A stretch of 64,000 bases of DNA from VAZQ01 sp035293945 (GTDB lineage: Bacteria > Pseudomonadota > Alphaproteobacteria > Rhizobiales > Xanthobacteraceae): NCBI GenBank assembly GCA_035293945.1, contig DATGLV010000011.1, positions 526,537 to 590,536 of the forward strand, in the 5' to 3' direction. The notes under the pieces were generated by a model, which worked only from the letters and a program-made list of their open reading frames with translations, had not been told where the DNA came from and did not search any database. Made by a program: the position numbers and the translations under genes. The number at the start of each line of letters is the position of its first letter. Position 1 is the stretch's first letter. This document shows positions 1-8,218 of the stretch, in pieces.

Positions 1-748
1 CGCGCGTCTTGTCGCCCTCGACGCCGTCGACAGCGAGCGGCGGATCGAGCTGCAGGATCTGGTTGAGATCGGTCTGCAGCGCCCGCACCGAGCGGTCGGT
101 TGTGCGTCGGACCGGCTCCGGCCGGGGCGGTGCAAGCGGCGCCAGGCCGAGGCCTTTGCGGAAGAGATCAGCCTCATGGCCGCGCCGGCGCCAGAGATCG
201 CTTCCTTCCAGCCAGAGCCGGCGCATCGACAGGAATTCGTCTGGGATGAGATCGAAGCGCCCAGCCAGCATATGCGCCTTGATGGACCGCATTTCGGCAT
301 AGCGAGGCCCTGGTTCGTCGAACGAGCAGCCCCGGTTATAGGCGAGGCTCACCAGCGCGCCGTAGCTGTCGCCTGTCAGCTTGGCCGTAGGCAGCGCCGC
401 ATCGAGCCGCGCTTCCCACTTGGGCATCTCGCGCGTCGAGAATTCGGCGAGTGCCTGGTCCCAGGTGACGGTGACGCTGGTGCCATGCTGGGCGACGAAT
501 TGGTGTGCCGCCTCGCCCTTGAGGCCGCACGCCAACAGTACATGCGGGAGCATGTCATCGCTCAGGATCCCGCGGCAGTCGGCGGTCGCCTCATCGCGCG
601 TGACATAGCCGCAGTCGTAGCCGATCATGATGGTCGGGCCGGAGGCGCCCTGCGGCCATTCGAAGTGCGCGCAGTGGCGCAGATAATAAATCTTTCCGTC
701 GACCTCCTCGGAGACGATCAAATTGAAGGCGTCCTGCGAGGATCTCAC
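1..748 (-). CDS. Phage endolysin, GH24 lysozyme-like, 3' end cut by the window edge
   Basis: This gene would cleave peptidoglycan at lysis. The visible 249 codons show a GH24-type muramidase: an N-terminal DAFNLIVSEEV stretch where this family keeps its catalytic Glu, a TIMIGYDCGY segment equivalent to the usual TIGyG, an ALVSLAYNRG segment, and an LWRRRGHEADLF segment like the family's RRxxExxLF. A peptidoglycan-binding-like stretch (VRALQTDLNQIL) begins near residue 223 and runs off the window. The GTG start at 748-746 overlaps the stop of the ParA-like gene (GTGA), which decides the start. No holin is visible. The domain calls rest on remembered family motifs. Confidence 0.8.
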   Translation of the reverse strand, partial: MRSSQDAFNLIVSEEVDGKIYYLRHCAHFEWPQGASGPTIMIGYDCGYVTRDEATADCRGILSDDMLPHVLLACGLKGEAAHQFVAQHGTSVTVTWDQALAEFSTREMPKWEARLDAALPTAKLTGDSYGALVSLAYNRGCSFDEPGPRYAEMRSIKAHMLAGRFDLIPDEFLSMRRLWLEGSDLWRRRGHEADLFRKGLGLAPLAPPRPEPVRRTTDRSVRALQTDLNQILQLDPPLAVDGVEGDKTR

Positions 749-1455
749 GGAGATACCTCCGGCAGCGCCGCGCGCACCATCTTGCCGAGACCGACGCGGT
801 CGAGCTCCTCCCAGACCTTGTTGAGCCAGGAGCGAACGTAGCCGCGCAGGATGCGCGATTGCCGATCATCGACCGTGAAGGCGGAGAATGAGCCGCCGAG
901 CTTCTGGATCATCTCGCAGGCCTGCGCCGGGATATGCGGCACGCTCACCGTCATTCCGGACATCTGGGCGAAGATCGTGGCGAAGCGGTTGTCGCTGTCC
1001 CAATCGAAGAACCCAGTTTCGTTGATGTAGTTCTTGACGATGAAATGTTTGGTGCCTCCGCCGACCAGGCGCGCGGCCTGGTCGATCTCGTTGAACGAGG
1101 CGATCGAGGGGCCGAGCACATGCAGGAGCGCCAGGTTGATCTTGCCGCCGCGGATGTCGGTCAACAGCTGCGCCTCATCGAGCGCGCGCAGCGTGGGCGA
1201 CAAGAGCCCGGCGCGGATGTCAAGGACGGTGACACCCTCGAGCGCGTCGAAGACCTTCATCTGGTCGCCGACCCTCTCGATGTCGATGACGGTTGCGCTG
1301 GGGCTAAAGCGCTTGAGATCGCCGGCCGGCCATTCGGAATCGAACAGCTTGGCGACAGCGCCGCGCGCGATCAGATAATCATCGAGCGCGCGCGCGACCG
1401 TAGTCTTGCCGACGCCGCCCTTGTCGGCGCCGACCATGATGATGAGCGGGGTCAT
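745..1455 (-). CDS. ParA/MinD-like P-loop ATPase, orphan
   Basis: A 236-residue deviant-Walker ATPase. The P-loop KGGVGKTTVAR lies near residues 12-22, followed by FDSEW and VLDIRAG, which match the Walker A-prime and B positions of ParA-family proteins. Such ATPases move DNA or protein cargo along the nucleoid or position complexes. I chose the ATG at 1455 because the P-loop then sits at the expected distance from the N-terminus; an in-frame extension to 1530 carries no motif. It lies between a glycine-rich protein gene and the endolysin, and overlaps the latter by 4 bp. No ParB partner is adjacent, so its role in the late operon is unknown. Confidence 0.75.
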   Translation of the reverse strand: MTPLIIMVGADKGGVGKTTVARALDDYLIARGAVAKLFDSEWPAGDLKRFSPSATVIDIERVGDQMKVFDALEGVTVLDIRAGLLSPTLRALDEAQLLTDIRGGKINLALLHVLGPSIASFNEIDQAARLVGGGTKHFIVKNYINETGFFDWDSDNRFATIFAQMSGMTVSVPHIPAQACEMIQKLGGSFSAFTVDDRQSRILRGYVRSWLNKVWEELDRVGLGKMVRAALPEVSP

Positions 1456-1533
1456 GTTTCGGCCTTTGATTTGCGCCGGAGCTGGCCGGCCATAGCGCGC
1501 CGCGCGATGCGGCTCGTCGAGGAAGGTCAAGCT

Positions 1534-2565
1534 TCAGCCGACTGCGCGCAGGAGCGCGTTATCGTTGGCAGGGATCAACAATGCGGTCGGAGTGACGGTG
1601 ATGCACCCCTGCTTGCCGCCCCCGGACGTCTGCGCGTTACCGGATGAGTTCGCGACGCCGCCGCTTCCGCCGCCATACTGACCGCCGTTGCCGGACTGCG
1701 AGGTGCCGGTGTTACCGTTGCCGCCGCCGCCGCCGCCGGAGCCACAGCCCCACTCTGTGCCCGTGTTGCCGGGATTGTTGGGGCCGGTACCGCCCGTTCC
1801 GCCCGTGCCGTTGTCGCCAGTGCCGCCCGTGCTCGAGACGTTGGCGCTGCAGGTCTGATTCGGACCGTTACCGCCGTTTCCGTTCGGGCCCGCCGCGCCG
1901 CCGGCCCCGCTCCCGCACGCAAGCGTCGTGCCGGTGGTCCCGGTCAGGTTGCCGCCCGCGCCGCCCGTCGCCGTGGTCGAGTTTCCCTTGCCGGCCCCGC
2001 CCGCGCCGCCGCTGCAATTGCCGCCGATGACCCCGATGCCGCCACCTGATCCGCCGGCACCGCCGACGCTCGCCGCCGCGTAGCTCGCTGCGTTGAAATA
2101 CGTTGCGCCCCCTGGGTTCCCGGCACTCTGCGTCGAGATACCGGTGCCACCTAGGCCGATCGTATAGCTGACACCGGCGCCAGGAGAGATGCCGAGCCCG
2201 GTGTACTTCCCGTAACCGCCTCCGCCGCCGCCGCAGCCGACCTGGGAAGAGCCCGTCGCGTTCTGGGTACCGTTTCCGCCGCTACCCCCACCGCCGAGCG
2301 TCTCGATCGTGAAGATCGTGCACCCGTATATGTTGGTGAACGTGTTTGTGCCCGTCGCCGTCAGGACGATCGGCGTATGTTTGCACGCCGGCATGATCGG
2401 CAACGGGCCGACCATCAGCGGCCCGATCTGCGCCAGCGCGTATCGCTGCGAGATGACGCGCCCGAGAATGTTGTCCCGCGCCGGGGCCGATGCGAGCGAA
2501 GCGTGAGCCGCAATAGCCAGCGCGATCGCGCACAGCCCGGTGAACAATTTCGACCAGCGTGTCAT
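1534..2565 (-). CDS. Secreted glycine-rich protein, tail-fibre-type Gly-rich domain
   Basis: 343 residues. The start at 2565 gives a typical Sec signal peptide (basic MTRWSK, then a hydrophobic Leu/Ala core ending near ASLASA). After a short linker the segment CTIFTIETLGGGGSGGNG opens a long array rich in GG, GN and GT. It ends in SGGGKQGCITV, which resembles the way Gly-rich tail-fibre tip domains close. The last residues contain a PANDNA motif that is also present in the 1,360-aa protein at 11059-15141. Position directly after two tail-fibre genes suggests a receptor-binding or surface role (inference). A cleavable signal peptide is odd for a virion protein assembled in the cytoplasm. Confidence 0.65.
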   Translation of the reverse strand: MTRWSKLFTGLCAIALAIAAHASLASAPARDNILGRVISQRYALAQIGPLMVGPLPIMPACKHTPIVLTATGTNTFTNIYGCTIFTIETLGGGGSGGNGTQNATGSSQVGCGGGGGGYGKYTGLGISPGAGVSYTIGLGGTGISTQSAGNPGGATYFNAASYAAASVGGAGGSGGGIGVIGGNCSGGAGGAGKGNSTTATGGAGGNLTGTTGTTLACGSGAGGAAGPNGNGGNGPNQTCSANVSSTGGTGDNGTGGTGGTGPNNPGNTGTEWGCGSGGGGGGNGNTGTSQSGNGGQYGGGSGGVANSSGNAQTSGGGKQGCITVTPTALLIPANDNALLRAVG

Positions 2566-2573
2566 GCCCCGCC

Positions 2574-3209
2574 TCACTGATGAGCGTAGACCGAGTACCC
2601 GGCGACGCCATTGACGCGCCAAATCGAGATCGTGAACTTGTGGCCATTTGTGGTGTCGAGAGAAGCGCCGGTATTCGACCCGACTGTGAAGCCGGAGAAG
2701 CCGATCGCGCCGGCGCTGGCGGCATTGATCACCAACAGAAGACAGGACCCGTCGTTGGCTGGTGCTGCGATCGTGAATGCGCCATTGTTGGTAACGTACT
2801 GAAGCGGCCGCGCGCCGCAATCGATCGTCAGCGTTCCGCTCGATTGCGTGCCGAGATTGTCAGCATTAACGTTGGCGCCCCCCGTGACCGTTTGATCTGC
2901 GGCCGTGAGGATGGCATCCGGCGCCATCTTCAGAATAAATTGCGTGCCGTCCCACTCGACCTCAGTCGCCTCTCCGCTCTGGATTTCTCCACCCACTAAT
3001 GCGGTAAGGGCAGAGTTGGCCAACTTTTTGATAGCTTGAGCGCCGAGCCCGTTAACGTTGAGCGTCGCCGCGCCCGTATTGCTAAAGTTGGGAATGAATC
3101 GCAGCGGCACGCCGGGGAGATTCGAGGTCCAATTGTCGATGCTGATCGCGTAAGCGTTAGGCGACCCCGTCGACGCCACGTCCCACGTTTGTTGCTCTGG
3201 AAATGTCAT
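2574..3209 (-). CDS. Tail-fibre-like protein
   Basis: 211 residues, read just after the tail-fibre gene at 3206-3736. The ATG at 3209 overlaps that gene's stop as ATGA, which I preferred to the in-frame ATG at 3227. The sequence is rich in Gly, Ala, Asn and Thr with alternating beta-type segments (for example FSNTGAATLNVNGLGAQAIK and VEWDGTQFILK). Such repeats are typical of phage tail-fibre shafts and collar-proximal segments. The C-terminal part (ISIWRVNGVAGYSVYAHQ) may be a tip or trimerisation piece. No enzymatic motif is visible. It probably acts in adsorption together with its upstream partner. Confidence 0.65.
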   Translation of the reverse strand: MTFPEQQTWDVASTGSPNAYAISIDNWTSNLPGVPLRFIPNFSNTGAATLNVNGLGAQAIKKLANSALTALVGGEIQSGEATEVEWDGTQFILKMAPDAILTAADQTVTGGANVNADNLGTQSSGTLTIDCGARPLQYVTNNGAFTIAAPANDGSCLLLVINAASAGAIGFSGFTVGSNTGASLDTTNGHKFTISIWRVNGVAGYSVYAHQ

Positions 3210-3736
3210 GACGATTGCACATCCCATGTTGACGATCCGCCATAGACGAAGCTCGCGGATTGTTGTTGCTTGTCCATGATGAAATTCGTGTTGCCGGCGA
3301 TGTTGTGCGTGGCCGGCGGAACGATGGTCACCTTCGCGGTGTCGAAGTTCTTGGCGACGTCGGAGATGCGGTAGGTCTTTCCGACGACGAGCGATCCGCT
3401 TGCTGCCAGGTTGACCGTCATCGCGGTGACGGCGGCGGTCCGGTTGAGCAGGATGTTCGCATCCGTCACGCAGTCGAGATTGAGCGTTGCGCTCGAGGTG
3501 ACGATCCGGGTCGGCGGCAGGAAATTCCCGCCGAGAGCCTGGATTGCAGCGAGCAGCTGCGCGAGATTGCCGTTGCTCGGCGCCAGGCCGGCCGCCTGGA
3601 TGACGGCGATAATTTCCCGCTGCGTGTACTCGATCGCTGCCGCCGGGATGATCGAGCCGGCCGTTCCTGTTGCCGGATTCCCGTTTACGTAGCTCGCGTT
3701 CGGATCGGCATTGCCGTAAGGCTGATTGTATTGCAT
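3206..3736 (-). CDS. Phage tail-fibre protein, N-terminal fibre type
   Basis: 176 residues. The N-terminus (MQYNQPYGN, then NGNPATGTAGSIIPAAAIE and YTQREIIAVIQAAG) matches the opening of many short phage tail fibres of myoviruses and prophages, which attach to the baseplate. The remainder is beta-rich (SGSLVVGKTYRISDVA) and could form the shaft. It follows the YmfQ-type baseplate gene, the normal place for fibre genes in Mu-like tails, and is translationally coupled to the next fibre gene by ATGA. Function is inferred from position and N-terminal pattern; the receptor is unknown. Confidence 0.7.
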   Translation of the reverse strand: MQYNQPYGNADPNASYVNGNPATGTAGSIIPAAAIEYTQREIIAVIQAAGLAPSNGNLAQLLAAIQALGGNFLPPTRIVTSSATLNLDCVTDANILLNRTAAVTAMTVNLAASGSLVVGKTYRISDVAKNFDTAKVTIVPPATHNIAGNTNFIMDKQQQSASFVYGGSSTWDVQSS

Positions 3737-3746
3737 GCGGCTTCCT

Positions 3747-3772
3747 TGTCCCGCGATTGATCCGGGACGGTT
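3747..3772. repeat. Dispersed palindromic repeat, short copy
   Basis: An inverted repeat of the form TGTCCCG-N7-CGGGACGG in the gap upstream of the tail-fibre gene. It matches the first half of the longer element at 4483-4555, and related elements lie at 22056-22093 and 24905-24990. These look like dispersed intergenic palindromes of alphaproteobacterial chromosomes rather than phage-specific signals. Confidence 0.6.
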
Positions 3773-3796
3773 GCGGGCGATAGAGCTGCAGAATTG

Positions 3797-4471
3797 TTAC
3801 GGCGTGCCGGCCATGGCGCCTTGCGGGCCCGGCGCGTAATCGAAGATCGGTTGCGTGTGTGCCGGCGCCCAGCGGCTGATGCGGCACTGTAGATCGGTCG
3901 CCTGCGCGATGGTCAGCGAAGGGTCGACCCCGCATTGCCCTGAGCCGCAGCGAATCCAGGAGAGCCGCGTCAGCCCGATGTTGACGTTCCAGTAGTAGCG
4001 GATGGTCGCGGGGCCGAGCTCCCAGCGATAGGTTCCGGCCGGGTTGCGGGTATCGCCGCATTGCGAGAGCCCGCACATATAGGGCGAGTGTTCGCTGATC
4101 GTGATCGCGTAGCCCATCTCCGCCGCGGTCGCGATGAAGAATGCAATTGATTGACCGCCTTGCGTGGTGAGCTTGGCGACCAGCGCTGCTTGGCGCGCCT
4201 GGATCGTGCTGGGCTCCGCCATGCACGGATCCGGCAGCCCGAAATTCCTCTCCCAGTCAGGCAGCAGGTTGACGGTCGACCGCGGATCGCTCTCGACGGT
4301 CAGCAGCAGCGCAGCGGCGGCATCGACATCGCCCCAGATCGCCCCGATGCCGGCGCACCACTTCTGCAGATAGCTGGAGGGATCGCGCGGCCAGGCCGGA
4401 CCGTCGGGAAGAAGGTCGCGGTACGCCTGGGCATAGTCGGAGCCCGAATGCGGCACCCACTTGTCGGGCAT
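3797..4471 (-). CDS. YmfQ / Mu gp48-like baseplate protein (DUF2313)
   Basis: 224 residues. The N-terminal YAQAYRDLLPDGPAWPRD segment is the hallmark of the YmfQ/DUF2313 family, which corresponds to Mu gp48 and sits at the baseplate periphery where tail fibres attach. A central ARQAALVAKLTTQGGQS segment also fits the family. Length is close to the usual 190-220. Order after the gp47-type gene and before the tail fibres is that of Mu-like tails, which supports the call. The C-terminal part contains several Cys (PYMCGLSQCGD, CGSGQCG) that could be structural. Confidence 0.85.
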   Translation of the reverse strand: MPDKWVPHSGSDYAQAYRDLLPDGPAWPRDPSSYLQKWCAGIGAIWGDVDAAAALLLTVESDPRSTVNLLPDWERNFGLPDPCMAEPSTIQARQAALVAKLTTQGGQSIAFFIATAAEMGYAITISEHSPYMCGLSQCGDTRNPAGTYRWELGPATIRYYWNVNIGLTRLSWIRCGSGQCGVDPSLTIAQATDLQCRISRWAPAHTQPIFDYAPGPQGAMAGTP

Positions 4472-4482
4472 TTTCGCTCTCT

Positions 4483-4555
4483 TGTCCCGGCCTTGAGCCG
4501 GGACCGTTTCAGACTGGAATGGTCCCGGCTCGCGCTATTGCGCGTCCGGGACAGG
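4483..4555. repeat. Dispersed palindromic repeat, full copy
   Basis: About 73 bp made of two linked inverted repeats: TGTCCCGG/CCGGGACC, then GGTCCCGG with CGTCCGGGACAGG. It fills the gap between the gp47-like and YmfQ-like genes. The reverse complement of 24905-24990 has the same layout with scattered changes, so these are copies of one family. Possibly an RNA hairpin in the late transcript. Confidence 0.7.
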
Positions 4556-4557
4556 GA

Positions 4558-5643
4558 TCAGGCCCACGTGATCACGCCCAGCGTCGCCATGTGCCCGTTA
4601 TCAGGCTGCACGAAGTCCGACATCGTCAGGTCGAACGACGCCACGCCTTGCGTATAGCGGATTGCGGCGGACACCCATTCGCTGAAAATCGTCTGCCCGG
4701 GTATTGCGACCTCGAACAGCATCGCGCTCACGGACGTCGCTATGGCGGCCTTGACGGCCGTGAGCGTGGTGTTCGCGGCAACCGCCAGGTTCGCGACCGT
4801 GAAGTTCATCGGGTTGGCGACCGGCGCCACGACGAAGAGATCCTGCACCGTGACCGGCCTGACCGTATTGAGATAGGCCGTCACGGCCGCAATGTCCGCG
4901 GCTTGCGGGAAGCCATTGAATGCCGCCTCGAGCTCGTCGCACATGAAGCGAACCGTCACGGTGCCGATGCCCATCTCCTGCGGATAGCACCAGGCGCGCG
5001 TGACGCCGGCGACGCTCTCGGTCCAGGTCACATAGTCGGCCTGGTCGCCGCCCATAGGCGGCTCCTGGATGCGCTGCAGGAGGCGCGCGAGCAGCTGCGG
5101 ATCCGTCTCCGCATCGGTGCCTCCGGTCAGCGTGACGACCGTCGCGCCGGCATCGACGCCCGGAATGGCGATCGCAAGCGTCAGCGTTTCGCCGGCATCG
5201 AGATTGCCTGCTGCGCCTGCGATCGTCGCCCTTATCGTGCAAGCGGTCGCACCTGAAATCACGATGGCTTCGGTCGTTTCATAGCCAATCGCCGGGGAGC
5301 CATAGCCGACGAGCTGCGAGCCGACCGGAACCGGTGTCGTGGCAAGGCCCGTGAATGTCACCGAGCCGCTGGCGTAGGTCGCGGCCTTGCGGCCTTTGCT
5401 GCCGTCCGCATTGGTGAGGAAGATCGTCGCCCAGCGATCGAGGAACTCCGATTCCGCGGTGTCGGGCAGCAGCTGTTTCGCCAGCCAATCCAGATATCGC
5501 AGATTGAGATATGCGAGACCCGCGTTGCCATCCGCCAGCACGCGCGAATTTGAATTCGGCGGCAGCGGCGCGCCGATCTGCGCGGTCACATAGTCGCGGT
5601 TTTGCTGACGGACCTGCGTCAGCGTCTGCGTGTTCCAGGGCAT
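4558..5643 (-). CDS. Baseplate J-like protein, Mu gp47 type
   Basis: 361 residues. Baseplate J/gp47 proteins form the wedge of contractile-tail baseplates. Family features are present: an N-terminal RVLADGNAGLAYLNLRYLDWLAKQ helix, an AATYASGSVTFTG segment followed by an A-G-A-A-G-N-L-D-A-G stretch (about residues 145-156), the GGTDAETDPQLLARLLQRIQ helix and the YVTWTESVAGVTRAW segment. Length is normal for the family. Neighbours are a YmfQ-like gene downstream and, upstream, a secreted protein gene that separates it from the gp46-like gene. Confidence 0.9.
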   Translation of the reverse strand: MPWNTQTLTQVRQQNRDYVTAQIGAPLPPNSNSRVLADGNAGLAYLNLRYLDWLAKQLLPDTAESEFLDRWATIFLTNADGSKGRKAATYASGSVTFTGLATTPVPVGSQLVGYGSPAIGYETTEAIVISGATACTIRATIAGAAGNLDAGETLTLAIAIPGVDAGATVVTLTGGTDAETDPQLLARLLQRIQEPPMGGDQADYVTWTESVAGVTRAWCYPQEMGIGTVTVRFMCDELEAAFNGFPQAADIAAVTAYLNTVRPVTVQDLFVVAPVANPMNFTVANLAVAANTTLTAVKAAIATSVSAMLFEVAIPGQTIFSEWVSAAIRYTQGVASFDLTMSDFVQPDNGHMATLGVITWA

Positions 5644-5650
5644 CGGAGAC

Positions 5651-6646
5651 CTAGTTCAGGATCGCCGCGAAAGCGTGCCCGGTCGTCGCGCCCATCACGG
5701 TGATGGAGTCCTGCAGGACCACATCGCCGGATTTGCAGTTGAAGGTGCCGCCGGCGTTAAGAGTGAACGGCTGCGTCATGCTGCCAAACTTCACATTGAG
5801 AATTTCGGTTGCCGTGGCGGGATTATGGATCATGCAGCCCTTGCGGGTCATCGAAGCGGCGGCAAGCGTCTGATAGCTCCCGCCTGTTGCGATGGTCCCG
5901 CTTGCGTCCGTCGAGGTGACGCCCTGCGCCGAGGTCATCGCCGTATTGGTGACCTTCACGGATCCGGCAAATCGCGTGAAGGCCATGGTCACGACAGCGC
6001 TTCCTGAGCCGAATGCAGTCGCCCGTAGCCGGACATTGGTCGCGCCGGCGACCTCGCATTCCAGCATTCCGTTTGCCGTGATGGAGCTCACCAGGTTAAC
6101 GATCGCGGGGGCGCCGTTGACGTGGCAGCCCATCGCCCCATAGGTCGTCCCGCCGTCGATCGACTGCTCGAGCGCGAGCGTCGCGCCGGACCATGTTCCG
6201 GACACCTGTATGCGCGCGGTCGAGGTTCCGTTCACCGCTTGAGTAACGGACGAATTCGCTGACGGCGTGCCGGTGACGATGTTGGAGCCGCCCTGCCCTG
6301 TCGTCGTGACAGAAGCGGAATCGACCGCCGAGATGTTGCCGGTCGATGGACGCACGTCCGGATCGCTCGGCCCCACGATAGGCAGCGAGGCGCTCTTGGT
6401 CTGCTGCCCCGCCGAGAGCGTCGCGTTGTTGAGCTCGAGATTGAAGAACTGCGGATTGGCTTGATTGAACGGATTTCCGCTCGCATCCGATGGCGAGACT
6501 TGCTGCTCCTGATTGCCTCCGATATTGAGGCTCAGGAACGAAATCGGGTTGCGGTTGCCGTCGAGCGCGGCCCAGTTCGCCAGCGCCGGGATGCCAGCGC
6601 CGAGAACAAGGCAGATCGATGGGACGATGAGGCTGCGCAGCTTCAT
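5651..6646 (-). CDS. Secreted beta-rich protein of unknown function in the tail operon
   Basis: 331 residues. It begins with a signal peptide (MKLRSLIVPSICLVLGAG, likely cut after PALA). The rest is rich in Ser, Thr, Asn, Gly and Ala and predicted beta. Residues about 86-232 are clearly homologous to residues about 288-435 of the protein encoded at 16316-17959: both have the order SLPIV, RPS/A-G-I, TG-P-ANS, QAVNG-ST, GTW, QS-DGGTT, CHV-G, AGATNVR-RATA. It is inserted between gp46 and gp47 genes and overlaps the gp46 stop as ATGA, so it is co-translated with baseplate genes. Why an exported protein is made there is unclear. Confidence 0.6.
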   Translation of the reverse strand: MKLRSLIVPSICLVLGAGIPALANWAALDGNRNPISFLSLNIGGNQEQQVSPSDASGNPFNQANPQFFNLELNNATLSAGQQTKSASLPIVGPSDPDVRPSTGNISAVDSASVTTTGQGGSNIVTGTPSANSSVTQAVNGTSTARIQVSGTWSGATLALEQSIDGGTTYGAMGCHVNGAPAIVNLVSSITANGMLECEVAGATNVRLRATAFGSGSAVVTMAFTRFAGSVKVTNTAMTSAQGVTSTDASGTIATGGSYQTLAAASMTRKGCMIHNPATATEILNVKFGSMTQPFTLNAGGTFNCKSGDVVLQDSITVMGATTGHAFAAILN

Positions 6647-7248
6647 CCGAGCGCTCCATACATGGAATTGTCAGGATCGGAGTAGTCGAGCGCCGGCGGT
6701 ACCGGCGGGAACGCAAGCACAACAGGAGAAGCAGAGAGCTCGCTCCAGAGCATCTGATACTGGAGCGAGATTTCAGGCAGCGGTCCGCGGTAGAGCGTCA
6801 CTTGCACATCGACACGCGAAGCATTGACCTGCATCAGCGATACGGAAAACTGCGAGATGATCTTGTTGTCGACGAACGGCTGCAGGCACTCGTTGACGTA
6901 GGCTTGTGCTTTGGCGAGGGTCGAACCTGCGGCAGCGGTTGAATCCGTGATCTTGTCGCGGCTCATCAACCAGAGGCGGACGCCGATCGGCCAGCCGCCC
7001 CACAGATCCGCCGCGCTGTCGTCACCCCACCAGCCGCGGCGATCGCTCGACCCGGGGATCGGCAGATTGTCCGAAGCATCGGCCAGGCGATCGGTGCCGA
7101 GGGCGATCGTAACAGCTGTTACCAACGCCTGGGTTTCGTCGAGGCCATTCTGCGATGGAACAAGGGCCGTCGTGCTCTTGATCCAATCGAGCGTGACGGC
7201 CTCTTGCCCGCCGAGCTGGCCGACCTGGACGATGCGAATGTCAGGCAT
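6643..7248 (-). CDS. Mu gp46-like baseplate protein
   Basis: 201 residues. The GP46 family forms part of the inner baseplate of Mu-like phages. Recognisable segments are LVTAVTIALGTDRLA, then SSDRRGWWGDD with GWPIGVRLWLMSRDK, and ECLQPFVDNKIISQFSV, in the family's usual order. Length is slightly above Mu gp46. It lies between the spike gene (gp45) and the gp47 gene, as expected, apart from two inserted genes. The ATG at 7248 gives the normal N-terminus (MPDIRIVQV). Confidence 0.85.
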   Translation of the reverse strand: MPDIRIVQVGQLGGQEAVTLDWIKSTTALVPSQNGLDETQALVTAVTIALGTDRLADASDNLPIPGSSDRRGWWGDDSAADLWGGWPIGVRLWLMSRDKITDSTAAAGSTLAKAQAYVNECLQPFVDNKIISQFSVSLMQVNASRVDVQVTLYRGPLPEISLQYQMLWSELSASPVVLAFPPVPPALDYSDPDNSMYGALG

Positions 7249-7326
7249 TTTTACTTCATTTTCCGCTTGACGGCTTTGAATAACGGTCTGCTAGGCTCCG
7301 CGCCTTTTTCGAACCAGGAGCTATTA

Positions 7327-7488
7327 ATGATCGAATTGTTGAAGCAGAAGCTTTCTATGCAGTGGCTACTTTTCGCACTCTTCCGACGCGGGAAGGGACC
7401 CGATCCCAAGGAAGTCGCGCAATTGACAATGCGTGAACGGCTTGACCGCCTTTATAAGAGCCTCGGCTGGGGCGAGGATCGCAAGTAA
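7327..7488 (+). CDS. Small rightward accessory gene in the tail operon, unknown function
   Basis: 53 residues, opposite in strand to the surrounding late genes. The ATG at 7327 follows a good ribosome binding site (AGGAG at 7316-7320). The protein starts MIELLKQKLSMQWLLFALFRR, a short hydrophobic helix followed by a charged tail, and may be membrane-associated. A possible sigma-70-like promoter (TTGACG at 7267-7272 and TAGGCT near 7292) lies upstream, which would make it an autonomous moron expressed in the lysogen. The family is not recognised. Confidence 0.5.
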   Translation: MIELLKQKLSMQWLLFALFRRGKGPDPKEVAQLTMRERLDRLYKSLGWGEDRK

Positions 7489-7506
7489 CACACGGTTCTC
7501 TGAGCT

Positions 7507-7522
7507 TGCGCCAATTGGCGCA
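7507..7522. repeat. 16-bp perfect palindrome, copy 1 of 6
   Basis: TGCGCCAATTGGCGCA. It lies between the convergent ends of the small rightward gene and the gp45 gene. Here the symmetry extends almost perfectly to 26 bp through flanking GAGC and GCTC. No T-run follows, so a terminator role is not supported. Five more exact copies occur in the prophage. Confidence 0.9.
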
Positions 7523-7525
7523 GGC

Positions 7526-8173
7526 TCAGGTCCCTGGAGTGGGCGCCGCGGTCGAACCGGCGCCGGCCGCTACGCCGCCATGCATGTGCGTCTGGACGCC
7601 AACTTGGCTACCGGTGCCCTTACCGGCGATCACATCGCCGCTGGTCTCGAAGTTTCCGGCATAGATGCCGCCGCCAATGGCCGTGATCGCACCGCTGATC
7701 TGTACGCCGCCATTGACGATCAGGTTTCCGGTTACGGTGACGCCTGTCGACGACACCTCGAGCGAAACAGATCCAACTTGCACCGTGACCGGCAGATCAC
7801 TTCCGCCGCCGAGGATCTTGATGCCGGCGCGGCTGATGTAGATCTGCTGCCCTTGGTCGTCGTAAAGCGAACTCTCGCCAGGCTGCAGGTTCTTGACTCG
7901 ATAGCGGCGATCATCGGCCCGAATGATGATCGGATGCGAGCGGTTGCCGTTGACGAAGACCGCGACGATCTCCGCCGTCCCGTTCGAATCCGCAGGCTTC
8001 GGAACGCTGGTGAAGCCGTAATCCTGGAAGCGTTCGGCGCCGGCGAGGACCTCGTCATGCAGCAGGCGCACATCCGCCGTCTGCATCTTGAGCGCATCGT
8101 TGACGCGGGTAAGAGTGCCGCGCGCGATGGCGAGAAAGGAACGACCAGCAGTCGTAACGGCAGACAACCGCAT
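7526..8173 (-). CDS. Baseplate spike, Mu gp45 / gpV-like
   Basis: 215 residues. The central membrane-piercing spike of contractile tails. An OB-like N-terminal half contains YGFTSVPKPADSNGTAEIVA and the NRSHPIII segment, as in Mu gp45. It is followed by a beta-helix-like region (VTVQVGSVSLEVSSTGVTVT). The C-terminal tip contains a THMHGG motif near residue 195; in the family an HxH tip binds iron. Length is close to Mu gp45. Upstream and downstream genes are the gp44 and gp46 equivalents, separated by inserted rightward genes. Confidence 0.9.
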   Translation of the reverse strand: MRLSAVTTAGRSFLAIARGTLTRVNDALKMQTADVRLLHDEVLAGAERFQDYGFTSVPKPADSNGTAEIVAVFVNGNRSHPIIIRADDRRYRVKNLQPGESSLYDDQGQQIYISRAGIKILGGGSDLPVTVQVGSVSLEVSSTGVTVTGNLIVNGGVQISGAITAIGGGIYAGNFETSGDVIAGKGTGSQVGVQTHMHGGVAAGAGSTAAPTPGT

Positions 8174-8218
8174 TTTTCAGGGTCGCCCTTGAGAGGACAT
8201 TCTGATACTGAGCTCACC

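Noticed and set aside
1650..2300. GC-rich GCCGCC repeats as a repeat array
   Set aside because: They encode the glycine-rich protein at 1534-2565 and have no constant unit length.
7507..7522. The 16-bp palindrome as a transcription terminator
   Set aside because: No T-run follows any copy and half the copies lie inside coding sequence.
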